Below, piece by piece: positions 18,664-27,451 of a stretch of 64,000 bases of DNA. The stretch is from positions 47,628-111,627 of the forward strand of contig CAJMBK010000005.1 in the NCBI GenBank assembly GCA_905211645.1. The letters run 5' to 3'. The notes under the pieces were generated by a model. The model did no database searches. It was not told where the DNA came from and saw only the letters and a program-made list of their open reading frames with translations. Each line of letters begins with the position of its first letter. The stretch's first letter is position 1. Position numbers and translations under genes: made by a program. This stretch comes from an uncultured Caryophanales bacterium. GTDB lineage: Bacteria; Bacillota_I; Bacilli_A; RFN20; CAG-288.

Positions 18664-19844
18664 TATTCTTCCTCTGGATATGCATAGTATCTGGAGTAGA
18701 TTAAATCTTCGGTTGTAGGTGAAACTAAATCATCACCATAACAATCGAAAATAGCAGTATCTAAATCCATATAAGTTGAATTGAATGTACTTGAATCAGG
18801 GGACATAAATCCAATTGTATTGTATTGAATTTGTCCATTAACTTCGTTTGTAATACCGGCTTGAACTTCGCTCATTTCTTGACCTGTTGTACCAAGTCTT
18901 CTAAGTTGGGTTTCGTCGTTACCAAGCATGTACATTACTGAAACAGCATTTGAATTTGCTGTCATAAAGTCAGATGATTTTTGATCGAATGCAATGAAGA
19001 AATTCTTCATCTTATCGACTGATTCATCACCTTCTAATGTATTTTTAATGAATAATCCTTTATCTGGGAAACCTAAAAGTTTATTATCGCCAAGACCTTT
19101 TAATTGGATTTGACGTTTAATATCGCTATTAATTAAATCATAACCATTATTCACTGATGAATAGACACCTCTATTGTAGAAAGTGACATTTTCATCTTGT
19201 TTAGTTGCTCTGTAAGCATAAGGATTTTCAATGAAAACGAAATCGTATTTTAATCTGCTTGTAGACATGGAAGAATTTCCATTATCTGAAAGCAAAATAT
19301 CATAGGCGACGTTAACGTTTTCTACTTGAACCAAATCATAATGATAGTTGTAGACGTTCTGAATAAGTTTTCTTAATGAAGTATCATCTTCATGATCGGT
19401 ATAATAAGCAATCTTAGCATTTTCCATGCCAGATATTTCTAGAGTTGGATCTTCTTTTTCTTTCATTGCACGATACTTTGTTTTCATCAAGAAAAGGTTA
19501 CCATTATCAATAACTCTTGCAAGTTTGTATGGCAAACCTTCATTTATGATTTTTAATAAGCCATCATAAACGTCGTATACAATTACTTCTGGAGAATCTT
19601 CATCGTAGAATGCTTCTTCAGCGGTTGTGTATTTAGCATTTCCTTTTTCATTGTCATAAAGATAGTAAACAGTCTTTAAATTGTCGTAATCTTGATACCA
19701 ATGGGCAAAAGGAGTCATCATAGCTCCTGCTGAAGTAACTACTCTGAATGTTAATTTTTCGATGATTATAATGCAGCTAGCCAAATTGGTGCAGATTGAT
19801 GCTGCACCTAATAAGGCTAGGAATTTGAGTTTGTTTTTCTTCAT
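18663..19844 (-). CDS. Substrate-binding-protein-like lipoprotein, orphan
   Basis: 393 residues. A lipoprotein signal peptide ends in a lipobox LASC with Cys near position 24. The mature part resembles an ABC-transporter binding protein of the SsuA/Thi5 type in outline (RVVTSAGAMMTPFAHWY, VIVYDVYDGLLKI, RYDFVFIENPYAY-like segments), but no permease or ATPase gene is adjacent. It is packed between deoB and the flavoprotein with one-to-few base spacing. Function is unassigned; a solute receptor for a transporter elsewhere is the simplest idea. Confidence 0.65.
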   Translation of the reverse strand: MKKNKLKFLALLGAASICTNLASCIIIIEKLTFRVVTSAGAMMTPFAHWYQDYDNLKTVYYLYDNEKGNAKYTTAEEAFYDEDSPEVIVYDVYDGLLKIINEGLPYKLARVIDNGNLFLMKTKYRAMKEKEDPTLEISGMENAKIAYYTDHEDDTSLRKLIQNVYNYHYDLVQVENVNVAYDILLSDNGNSSMSTSRLKYDFVFIENPYAYRATKQDENVTFYNRGVYSSVNNGYDLINSDIKRQIQLKGLGDNKLLGFPDKGLFIKNTLEGDESVDKMKNFFIAFDQKSSDFMTANSNAVSVMYMLGNDETQLRRLGTTGQEMSEVQAGITNEVNGQIQYNTIGFMSPDSSTFNSTYMDLDTAIFDCYGDDLVSPTTEDLIYSRYYAYPEEE

Positions 19845-19846
19845 TT

Positions 19847-21046
19847 TTATTCTTCAAAATATTCTTTAATAACTTCACCAACAATATTATCGGTAGGCTT
19901 GACATCAAAGTTATATAAAACTGTCTTACCAATTGAACCGAAGGATTTAATTTCACCTAAATACTTACCATGTTCAAATTGTTTGGAGTAAGCAATTAAC
20001 ATAACTTTTTCTCTTGTATGATCTGTACCATGCCATGTAGGGTCGTTACCATGGTCTGCAGTGATTAAAAGTAAATCGTCATCGTGTAATTTTTCAAGCA
20101 TTTCACCAAGTTCAACGTCGAATTGTTCGATTGCTTGACCATATCCGATTGGATTTCTTCTATGACCGTATTCTGAATCGAATTCAACTAAATTAATGAA
20201 GCAAAGACCAGTGAAGTCTTCATTTTCAACGATATTAATAGTCTTTTGCATACCATCGGAGTTAGAAACAGTTCTAACTGATTTTGTAACACCAACATTG
20301 TTGAAGATATCAGCAATTTTACCGACACAATATGTTTCATAATTGGCAGCTTTTAATAAGTCCATACAGGTTGTTTCTGTTGGAGAAAGGGCTAAATCAT
20401 GTCTATTTGGTGTTCTCTTGAAGTTGGATGCATCAGTGCCAACGAAAGGACGAGCAATAACTCTTCCTAAACGATATTCTGGACGATTGACAACTTCTCT
20501 TGTGATTTCACAAACTCTATAAAGTTCTGGAACTGGAACAACTGCTTCATTTGCAGCAATTTGAATAACTGAATCGGATGAAGTGTAAACGATAAGAGAT
20601 TTATCTCTCATAGATTGTTCACCTAATTCTTTCAAAATTTCTGTACCGGAAGCAGCTTTGTTACCGATAAATTTGTACCCAGTCTTTTCTTCCAATTCAT
20701 CGATCAATTCTTGTGGGAAACCAGTATCAGTAAAAGTCTTGAATGGGACTTTTGTATCGATGCCCATCATTTCCCAGTGACCTGTCATTGTGTCTTTTCC
20801 ATTTGAAATTTCAACTAATTTAGCGACGTATGATTTAGGATGCTTGCATGATTTTGTACCTTTGATATTAGCAACATCATGAACACCTAACTTTTCTAAA
20901 TTTGGAATATGTAAACCTTTAGGAAATTTTTCTGCAATATGTGTAAATGTGTTTGCACCGTAATCACCGAATTTTTGTGCGTCATCAGCATAACCACATC
21001 CGAGTGAGTCACAAACAATCAAAAAAATTCTCTTAAATTTATTCAT
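19847..21046 (-). CDS. deoB: Phosphopentomutase
   Basis: Interconverts (deoxy)ribose-1-phosphate and -5-phosphate in nucleoside salvage. 399 residues, alkaline-phosphatase superfamily. Metal-site motifs: VCDSLGCGYADD near the N-terminus, TGHWEMMG, and LLITADHGNDPTWHGTDHTR. An AAGGAG site lies before the ATG. It sits immediately upstream of the lipoprotein gene. Confidence 0.96.
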   Translation of the reverse strand: MNKFKRIFLIVCDSLGCGYADDAQKFGDYGANTFTHIAEKFPKGLHIPNLEKLGVHDVANIKGTKSCKHPKSYVAKLVEISNGKDTMTGHWEMMGIDTKVPFKTFTDTGFPQELIDELEEKTGYKFIGNKAASGTEILKELGEQSMRDKSLIVYTSSDSVIQIAANEAVVPVPELYRVCEITREVVNRPEYRLGRVIARPFVGTDASNFKRTPNRHDLALSPTETTCMDLLKAANYETYCVGKIADIFNNVGVTKSVRTVSNSDGMQKTINIVENEDFTGLCFINLVEFDSEYGHRRNPIGYGQAIEQFDVELGEMLEKLHDDDLLLITADHGNDPTWHGTDHTREKVMLIAYSKQFEHGKYLGEIKSFGSIGKTVLYNFDVKPTDNIVGEVIKEYFEE

Positions 21047-21112
21047 AGAAAACTCCTTAAATATTATTTACTATATTATATATTATTAAGGAATACTTTA
21101 TTTTTCTCTGGC

Positions 21113-22252
21113 TTACTCTTCGGTTTTCTTGACCTCATTTGCTTTGAATAAAAGGTCGGAATTCAACTCTTTATTAAAGATATTGATAATGTCTTCAGTT
21201 GTTACATTTTCACTTATTTTCCCCTCTGTTTCAATTAAATTATCGACACCAATCCCAACTAGACGATAAGCTGTTTCGTCACTTTTCATCATTGCAAATA
21301 TCTTTAAGCCTGCATTCAAAATAGTTTCAGTTTCATCGGTATATTTTGATAATGTTGTTCGACGTGATTTTGTTGTGAAAGTTGAATCACGTAAGGTTAA
21401 AACGATAGTTTTAGCTTTCTTATGATACTGTTGTAATTCTTTAGAAACTTTTCTAGTTAAATCTGTTAAAGCATTTTTAATTTCTTCGTAATCGTTTGTA
21501 TCTGTATCAAATGTAGTCATTGCTGAACAGGATTTTGGATCAAAATCAGTAACTTCAACAATGTCAGAAGAATGACCTAAAGCACATTCCAAACAATATG
21601 AATATTGATTCTTCAAAATGGAACTAGCCATATTGAATTTATTGTTAACTAAATCACCTATAGTCTCAATACCATTTTTTTCAAGAATAGGAGCGGTTTT
21701 CTTACCGATTCCATAAAAATCCTTAATCTTAATTGGATAAAGAATTTCTTCTCTATTTTCAGGCGTAATGATAGTTAAACCAAGTGGTTTCTTGTAATCT
21801 GAAGCCATCTTAGCTAAAAAAGTTGTATAAGAAAGACCGATTGAAACTTTAATTTGAAATTTGTTGTAAATATCAAATTGTAAATCTCTTAAAGTATCAT
21901 ACTCATTTTGTCCTTTTAAATATTCAGTCATATCAATGAAACATTCATCGCATGAAACTTGATTCAAGATATTGAATTTGCTTCTTAAGAATTTGAAAAT
22001 CTTATTGCTGATTTTAGAATATTCACGATAATGCTCATGAACAAGTTTAAGTTGTGGACATGCTTTTAATGCCATTGAAACTGCCATACCGGATCTTACA
22101 CCAAAACTTCTAGCAAGATAATTGCTAGTTGAAATAATTCCTCTGCCTAGGGTACTTCCTACGGCACAAGGCACGTTTCTAAGTGACTTATCAAATAACT
22201 CTTCGACCTGAACGAAAAAGTAGTTAAAATCAATATGGACTATTCTTTTCAT
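21113..22252 (-). CDS. dinB: DNA polymerase IV (Y family)
   Basis: Error-prone translesion polymerase, 379 residues. The first catalytic Asp is D8 in HIDFNYFFVQVEE with an aromatic steric gate after it, and the second acidic pair lies in SCDECFIDMTEY. STSNYLARSFGVRSGM is the fingers-region signature, then a helix-hairpin-helix (FYGIGKKTAPILEKNGI) and a little-finger domain. No beta-clamp motif is obvious at the C-terminus. Divergent from the gene at 22325. Confidence 0.94.
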   Translation of the reverse strand: MKRIVHIDFNYFFVQVEELFDKSLRNVPCAVGSTLGRGIISTSNYLARSFGVRSGMAVSMALKACPQLKLVHEHYREYSKISNKIFKFLRSKFNILNQVSCDECFIDMTEYLKGQNEYDTLRDLQFDIYNKFQIKVSIGLSYTTFLAKMASDYKKPLGLTIITPENREEILYPIKIKDFYGIGKKTAPILEKNGIETIGDLVNNKFNMASSILKNQYSYCLECALGHSSDIVEVTDFDPKSCSAMTTFDTDTNDYEEIKNALTDLTRKVSKELQQYHKKAKTIVLTLRDSTFTTKSRRTTLSKYTDETETILNAGLKIFAMMKSDETAYRLVGIGVDNLIETEGKISENVTTEDIINIFNKELNSDLLFKANEVKKTEE

Positions 22253-22324
22253 ATATGTAAATATTTATATAATTTTAATACTTAAAACTTTGATTTTTGC
22301 ATTTAAATTTCATAATATTTTTAT

Positions 22325-23065
22325 ATGAAATTATTGCTGCTAGTTATCTTTTTAGTTTATGTAGTATTAATCGTTTCAATAGGTTTAGCTATTGCATTTA
22401 AATCTCTTGGATTAATCATTTTCTTCTCAATAGTTTTCTTCATCGTTTTGGTTTTTTTCACTTTCTATTTATCACTTTACTTAGACAATGTCATCTTCGA
22501 AAAGAAGTTAAAGAAGCTAGAATTAAATGCAAAGCTAACTAATTTAATTAATGCCTACAAACTTTCAGTTTTATTCAATTATGTTAAAACTAAACTTAGC
22601 ACAACTCTAGCTTCATTTATGATCATGAAGAAAGATTTTGCCTACGCTCAAAAAGTTCTTTCTTTGGTAGATGTAACTAAGATTAAAGATAAAACAAATT
22701 TATTAAATTATTTTCTTTGCCATATCGAGCTCGCTATGGCTAAAAAAGATACTAAGAATTTTGAAAATAACGTCTCCAGACTTAAATCAATCATTGAAAC
22801 AAACCCAGAGGTAATATCTTTACTTGATAATTACAACGTAGTTCTCAATTTGTTGGAGGGTATTGAGGTAGACGAATTAAAACTCCAAAATTCTGCAGAT
22901 TACTTTTATAACGTTTACTTGAAAGAGGATTCTAATTTGAATAAATTGTTCTATCTTTTTGTTAAAAGTTACACCAAAGGCTTTACAAGCGAAGATAGTG
23001 AAGAATATATCAATCTAAGTAAGGATACTTTCCTTGAACACACCTCCTTACTAACACAATACTAA
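22325..23065 (+). CDS. Two-span membrane protein with helical cytoplasmic domain, unknown function
   Basis: 246 residues: two hydrophobic segments (about 1-24 and 28-53), then an all-helical region with TPR-like spacing but no clear consensus. I do not recognise the family. No ribosome binding site precedes the ATG, and a CATAAT sequence ends eight bases before it, so the message may be leaderless. It lies five bases before the sucrose hydrolase gene. Confidence 0.65.
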   Translation: MKLLLLVIFLVYVVLIVSIGLAIAFKSLGLIIFFSIVFFIVLVFFTFYLSLYLDNVIFEKKLKKLELNAKLTNLINAYKLSVLFNYVKTKLSTTLASFMIMKKDFAYAQKVLSLVDVTKIKDKTNLLNYFLCHIELAMAKKDTKNFENNVSRLKSIIETNPEVISLLDNYNVVLNLLEGIEVDELKLQNSADYFYNVYLKEDSNLNKLFYLFVKSYTKGFTSEDSEEYINLSKDTFLEHTSLLTQY

Positions 23066-23070
23066 AAACT

Positions 23071-24480
23071 ATGACAAAAAATAAAAATATTTTTATGAAA
23101 TTTCATTTTCATCCTAAAAAGGGTTGGATGAACGATCCAAATGGCTTTATTCAAGCCTTCAATAAATATTATATTTTCTATCAATATAACCCTGATCAGA
23201 TCACTCACGGTTCCATCAAATGGGGATTAGCTGTCAGCGATGATTTGATTAAATTTGAAGAGAAAGATATCGCTTTGATCAATAACTCTTCTTACGATAA
23301 AGATGGTTGCTGGTCTGGTTCTGCTATTTTTGATAACGATATTTTGTATTTGATTTATACAGGCAATGCTGAGCATGACTCCTCAAGAACACAAACTCAA
23401 AATATTGCATATTCAAAAGATGGTGCTAAATTCGAAAAGTATGCAAAAAATCCCGTTATTTTTGAAAATACCTTACCTGAAAATTGCTCTATTTCAGATA
23501 TCAGAGATCCTTCAATTTTCAAAGAAAAAGACACATATTACGTTTTAATTGGTAACAGATCAAATTCAAATAAAGCTAATTTATTACTATTTAAATCCAA
23601 AGATATGAAGTCTTTTGAATTTGATAGATACATCATTAAAGAATCTGATGATTGCTACATGTTTGAGTGTCCTTCAAGTTACAAGTTCGATGAAAAAAGA
23701 ATTCTTGTTGCATCTTTAATTGGCTACAAACAAAAAGGTGATGAATTTTTAAATCACATGTCTTCTGCTTACTTAGTAACAGATGAGAATTTTAGTGCTG
23801 TAAATCCTGATAATTTCAAAGAAATTGATTATGGATTTGATTTTTATGCACCAATTATCTGTCAAAACGATAATTTAATGATTGCTTGGATGGCAATGTG
23901 GGATAGAAATTGGTATGCAAATTACGCTAATTTAGAATACAATCATAATTTAACTTTGCCAAGAAGAATCACATTAAATGCAGACAATAAATTAATTCAA
24001 AAGCCTATAGAATCTTTAAGAAAATACTTCAAACCAGTTTTAATTGAAGAAGTCACTTTAGATGTAAATAGTGAATATTCAAATCCAAAATACAATGGTT
24101 TTTACAAGCATCTTCAGTTACAACTTAATCCATCCTGTAACTACAATATCAAATTGCTTTCTAATAAAACTAACTATGGATTATTAACAATTGAAGATGG
24201 ATATTTAATATATGACGTTTCACATTACCAATATCAAATTAAAGGTAATCCAGATGAAATTTCAACTAAACAACAGTATCGTAAGGTGAAATTTAACTCT
24301 AAAGATAAATTAATTATTGATATTTATATTGATAGAGTTGCTTTAGAAATATTTGCTGAAGATGGCTTAATTTCAATGTCAAACATGAATTATGTCACTG
24401 ATGATTGCGATGAATTTTCAATTTCATCAAGTTCAGAAAATACAGTAATTATAAGAGCGGAGGATTTCATCGATGAATAA
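23071..24480 (+). CDS. Sucrose-6-phosphate hydrolase (GH32)
   Basis: Hydrolyses sucrose-6-phosphate (or related fructosides) to glucose-6-phosphate and fructose. 469 residues. The GH32 nucleophile motif is WMNDPNG near residue 20; the transition-state stabiliser is in RDPSIF and the acid/base Glu is in MFECPS. A C-terminal beta-sandwich follows. There is no signal peptide, so it is cytoplasmic, typical of scrB/sacA. It overlaps the fructokinase gene by eight bases. No sucrose PTS transporter is nearby. Confidence 0.93.
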   Translation: MTKNKNIFMKFHFHPKKGWMNDPNGFIQAFNKYYIFYQYNPDQITHGSIKWGLAVSDDLIKFEEKDIALINNSSYDKDGCWSGSAIFDNDILYLIYTGNAEHDSSRTQTQNIAYSKDGAKFEKYAKNPVIFENTLPENCSISDIRDPSIFKEKDTYYVLIGNRSNSNKANLLLFKSKDMKSFEFDRYIIKESDDCYMFECPSSYKFDEKRILVASLIGYKQKGDEFLNHMSSAYLVTDENFSAVNPDNFKEIDYGFDFYAPIICQNDNLMIAWMAMWDRNWYANYANLEYNHNLTLPRRITLNADNKLIQKPIESLRKYFKPVLIEEVTLDVNSEYSNPKYNGFYKHLQLQLNPSCNYNIKLLSNKTNYGLLTIEDGYLIYDVSHYQYQIKGNPDEISTKQQYRKVKFNSKDKLIIDIYIDRVALEIFAEDGLISMSNMNYVTDDCDEFSISSSSENTVIIRAEDFIDE

Positions 24481-25402
24481 AATTTATGCAATTGGTGAAG
24501 CATTACTCGATAAAATCGACGGAGTAAGTTATGTCGGCGGTGCTCCACTAAACTTCATTTCTGCGGTAAATTATTTCTATAAGGATTCATCATTTATCAC
24601 AGTTTTAGCCAAAGATAGTGACGGAAAATTGATCGATCAAGCTATTAAAGATGAAGGTTTGGATAGAACTAATTTAACATTCAATTGCGAACTTGTTTCT
24701 CCTTATTCTTTAGTTACAAATAATGAAGAAGGTGATAGAGAATTTACATTCCATTTTCAAAATTCAACTATTGACCATCTTTATAAAGCTAGTTTCAATT
24801 TCAACACGCTTTGCCATGATATTCTTTACTATGGCACAGTTCCACTCATGTTTAGCAACAACTACGACTTTTACCTTTCATTTTTGGAAAAAACTTACTT
24901 AAACAATATCTTAATTTTTGATCCAAATATCCGTCTAAGCTTATTCACTAAAGATAAGATTCAATTTCTTATTTTCAAGTTATTACCATTTGCTCAGATA
25001 GTTAAATTATCTGAGGATGAATTAGAAATTATCTTTACAAAACATAGACTTATCGATGCTTCATGGTTAAGAAGAAAAGTTAAAAAGTTATTCAAAATCT
25101 GTCCTCATATGAAAATGCTTGTTTTAACTAGAGGTAGTAAAGGTTCTACAGTTTATTTAAATGATGGCACTAAAGTTAAAAATAAAGCCAGGAAGATTAA
25201 AGCGATTGATACAACTGGAGCAGGTGATACCTATTTTGGTACATTTATTGCACAACTAGTTTTACAAAAATATTTCAAAGAACCTAGTAAAGAAAAGATT
25301 GAGAAAGCCATGGAAAAAGCAGCGGAAATTTCTTCCAAAATCTGCTTAAAGAAAGGCTGTTTACCAATTAAATCTTATCTAGATATCACAAAAGGTAACT
25401 AA
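24473..25402 (+). CDS. PfkB-family fructokinase
   Basis: Phosphorylates fructose released by the preceding hydrolase (inferred from the pair). 309 residues. N-terminal sugar-binding GGAPLNF near residue 23, C-terminal PfkB signature DTTGAGDTYFG with the catalytic Asp. GCGGAGG inside the end of the hydrolase gene is the ribosome binding site. Followed by a strong terminator. Confidence 0.9.
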   Translation: MNKIYAIGEALLDKIDGVSYVGGAPLNFISAVNYFYKDSSFITVLAKDSDGKLIDQAIKDEGLDRTNLTFNCELVSPYSLVTNNEEGDREFTFHFQNSTIDHLYKASFNFNTLCHDILYYGTVPLMFSNNYDFYLSFLEKTYLNNILIFDPNIRLSLFTKDKIQFLIFKLLPFAQIVKLSEDELEIIFTKHRLIDASWLRRKVKKLFKICPHMKMLVLTRGSKGSTVYLNDGTKVKNKARKIKAIDTTGAGDTYFGTFIAQLVLQKYFKEPSKEKIEKAMEKAAEISSKICLKKGCLPIKSYLDITKGN

Positions 25403-25405
25403 AAA

Positions 25406-25448
25406 AATCACTATTAGAAGTAAAATTTCTAATAGTGATTATTTTATT
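25406..25448. terminator. Bidirectional terminator between fructokinase and dxs
   Basis: Perfect 14-bp stem AATCACTATTAGAA / TTCTAATAGTGATT with a 7-nt loop. ATTTTATT follows on the + strand and a run of seven A on the left gives the U-tract for dxs on the - strand. Confidence 0.88.
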
Positions 25449-27273
25449 CACCAAGTTTTTCTAATAAGTATTTATCATCAAGATGTTGAGCTTCAAGTTG
25501 TTCATCTATACTTGCTTGAGGAATATACTCTTTTTTAATGGTGTAGGTTTTGTAATTTCCTTGATAATGTAATGAATTAAGTATCTCTAAAATAATACTT
25601 GCGGTACCTTCATAAATTGAATATTTATCGACAAAGACAATCTCTTCATAATCAAATAAATTATTAATTTTAGAAAGTAAATATTCTTTTGTAGGCATCA
25701 AATCCTCAAGTATAAATGTGTCGTAAGTTTTTACTTTCTTATTTAATTCATATCCTCTTGGACCGACAGAAATAAGTAATTTCTTACTGGAATTGAAGAT
25801 AAATTCTTCATTATCTTCTTCAAGAGTAACTTCATCACGAGTGATACGAATAAATGTGGGTCTATTTAAACTGAAGTAGTCTTTAGCCATCAATTTCTTC
25901 AAACTTGATAATGAATAAGGCATTAAGCAATTAACATCAGGAATAGAATTTAAGAAAGCGACATCATAAATTCCTTGATGTGTTTCACCATCTGGACCAA
26001 CTAATCCAGCATGATCAACTAAGAATAAAACAGGTAAATGCATCTTAGCAACATCATGGATTATTTCATCGTAGGACCTTTGCATGAATGTTGAATAGAT
26101 TGATACAACTGGATGCATCTTTTTAAGTGCAAATCCACCAGCAAATGTAACAGCATGTTCTTCACAGATTCCAACATCATAAGTTCTGTCTGGGTAATTC
26201 TTGAAAAGATCAGTCATATGAGTTCCATAAACCATGGCAGGATTGATAATAACCATTTTTTCATCGTTGAACATATCTTTTTCTAATTCATCAACAACAG
26301 CTTTGCTAAGAGCAATTTTAGATATATCTTTAACTTCATTAGGATTAAAATCACTTGGAGAAACTCCATGAAATTTACCTAAGGTATCATTTTCAGTAAA
26401 ATCATATCCTTTGCCTTTTTTGGTGATGATATGAATAAAGACTGGTCCAGTCATCTTCTTAGCTTTTTGGAATGTCTTATCAAGTTGAGTTAAATTATGT
26501 CCATTTATTGGCCCTAAATAGTTGAAATCAAGTGATTCAATAAAGTTATCTTTCAAAACGATAGCTTTAAAATGATCTTTAAGATTCTTCATCCATCTGT
26601 AGAACCAACGAGTTAAGACAGATTTAGAAAAAAGGTTTTTAAATCTTGAAGAACCTTTGTAATAGAAATTTGAGTTTCTTAATTTAACCCATTTATTTTC
26701 AACACCGCCGATAGGCTTTGAAATACCCATACCGTTGTCATTAATTACAACAAGAAGTTTGGATTTAGGGTCTTTTTTAATGTTATTAATTGCTTCAAAA
26801 GCAATACCGGAAACGATGGAACTATCACCAATAACTGCGATAGTGTAAGAATCATCATTATTTAAAATCTTTGCTCTATCAAATGCAGAAGCAAATGAGA
26901 TAGATGTTGAAGAGTGACCTGCTTCAAATCGATCAAAAGTTGATTCTTTCATCGATTGGAAGGCTTTTGCACCATCTTTAGTTCTAATATGAGAAATATC
27001 TCTACCAGTTAAAATTTTATAAGTATAACTTTGATGACCAACATCGAATAAAACATCATCTTTTTCGATATCGAAGTTATTCATCAAAGCGATAGTTAGT
27101 TCAATAACACCGAGATTTGAAGTTAAATGGCCTCCGTTATCTTTGCAAGTATTCAAGATTTTTTCACGCAAAAATTTTGCTAATTCTTCTTTCTGTTGAA
27201 GAGTTAACATCTTTATGTCTTTATATGAAATTTTATCTAAATCTATACTTACAGATGACTTATTTTTCTTCAT
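25444..27273 (-). CDS. dxs: 1-deoxy-D-xylulose-5-phosphate synthase
   Basis: Thiamine-diphosphate enzyme joining pyruvate and glyceraldehyde-3-phosphate, first step of the MEP pathway. 609 residues. The substrate-loop His is in GGHLTSNLGVIELT. The ThDP/Mg motif reads GDSSIVSGIAFEAINN, where the usual sequence starts GDG; the metal-binding Asp and Asn remain. The catalytic Glu is in GICEEHAVTFAGG and DHAGLVGPDGETHQG is intact. xseB, xseA and nusB lie directly upstream. Confidence 0.96.
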   Translation of the reverse strand: MKKNKSSVSIDLDKISYKDIKMLTLQQKEELAKFLREKILNTCKDNGGHLTSNLGVIELTIALMNNFDIEKDDVLFDVGHQSYTYKILTGRDISHIRTKDGAKAFQSMKESTFDRFEAGHSSTSISFASAFDRAKILNNDDSYTIAVIGDSSIVSGIAFEAINNIKKDPKSKLLVVINDNGMGISKPIGGVENKWVKLRNSNFYYKGSSRFKNLFSKSVLTRWFYRWMKNLKDHFKAIVLKDNFIESLDFNYLGPINGHNLTQLDKTFQKAKKMTGPVFIHIITKKGKGYDFTENDTLGKFHGVSPSDFNPNEVKDISKIALSKAVVDELEKDMFNDEKMVIINPAMVYGTHMTDLFKNYPDRTYDVGICEEHAVTFAGGFALKKMHPVVSIYSTFMQRSYDEIIHDVAKMHLPVLFLVDHAGLVGPDGETHQGIYDVAFLNSIPDVNCLMPYSLSSLKKLMAKDYFSLNRPTFIRITRDEVTLEEDNEEFIFNSSKKLLISVGPRGYELNKKVKTYDTFILEDLMPTKEYLLSKINNLFDYEEIVFVDKYSIYEGTASIILEILNSLHYQGNYKTYTIKKEYIPQASIDEQLEAQHLDDKYLLEKLGE

Positions 27274-27274
27274 T

Positions 27275-27451
27275 CTACTTATTGATTTCCGCCTGTAAAG
27301 AGTCGATGTATTCCTTCATCTTTTCAAGAAGATCTTTACCCTCTTTGTACAATTCTAAGCTCTTTGAAAGGTCAATATCAGGTGAAGATAATAAAGATAA
27401 TATTTCTTTTAATCTATTTTCAGCATCTTTATAAGAAAAGTTATTTTTCAT
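27275..27451 (-). CDS. xseB: Exodeoxyribonuclease VII small subunit
   Basis: 58-residue gene between xseA and dxs. The helical-hairpin signature of XseB is clear: a first helix ENRLKEILSLLSS, then DIDLSKSLELYKEGKDLLEK. Its ATG lies inside the 3' end of xseA (11-bp overlap) and its TAG is one base before the dxs ATG. Partner of XseA in degrading single-stranded DNA. Confidence 0.92.
   Translation of the reverse strand: MKNNFSYKDAENRLKEILSLLSSPDIDLSKSLELYKEGKDLLEKMKEYIDSLQAEINK

Noticed and set aside
21047..21112. Inverted repeat CCTTAA...TTAAGG before deoB as a regulator site
   Set aside because: The pairing is mostly A-T with gaps in a very AT-rich spacer that also holds the -10 and the binding site; not convincing beyond chance.
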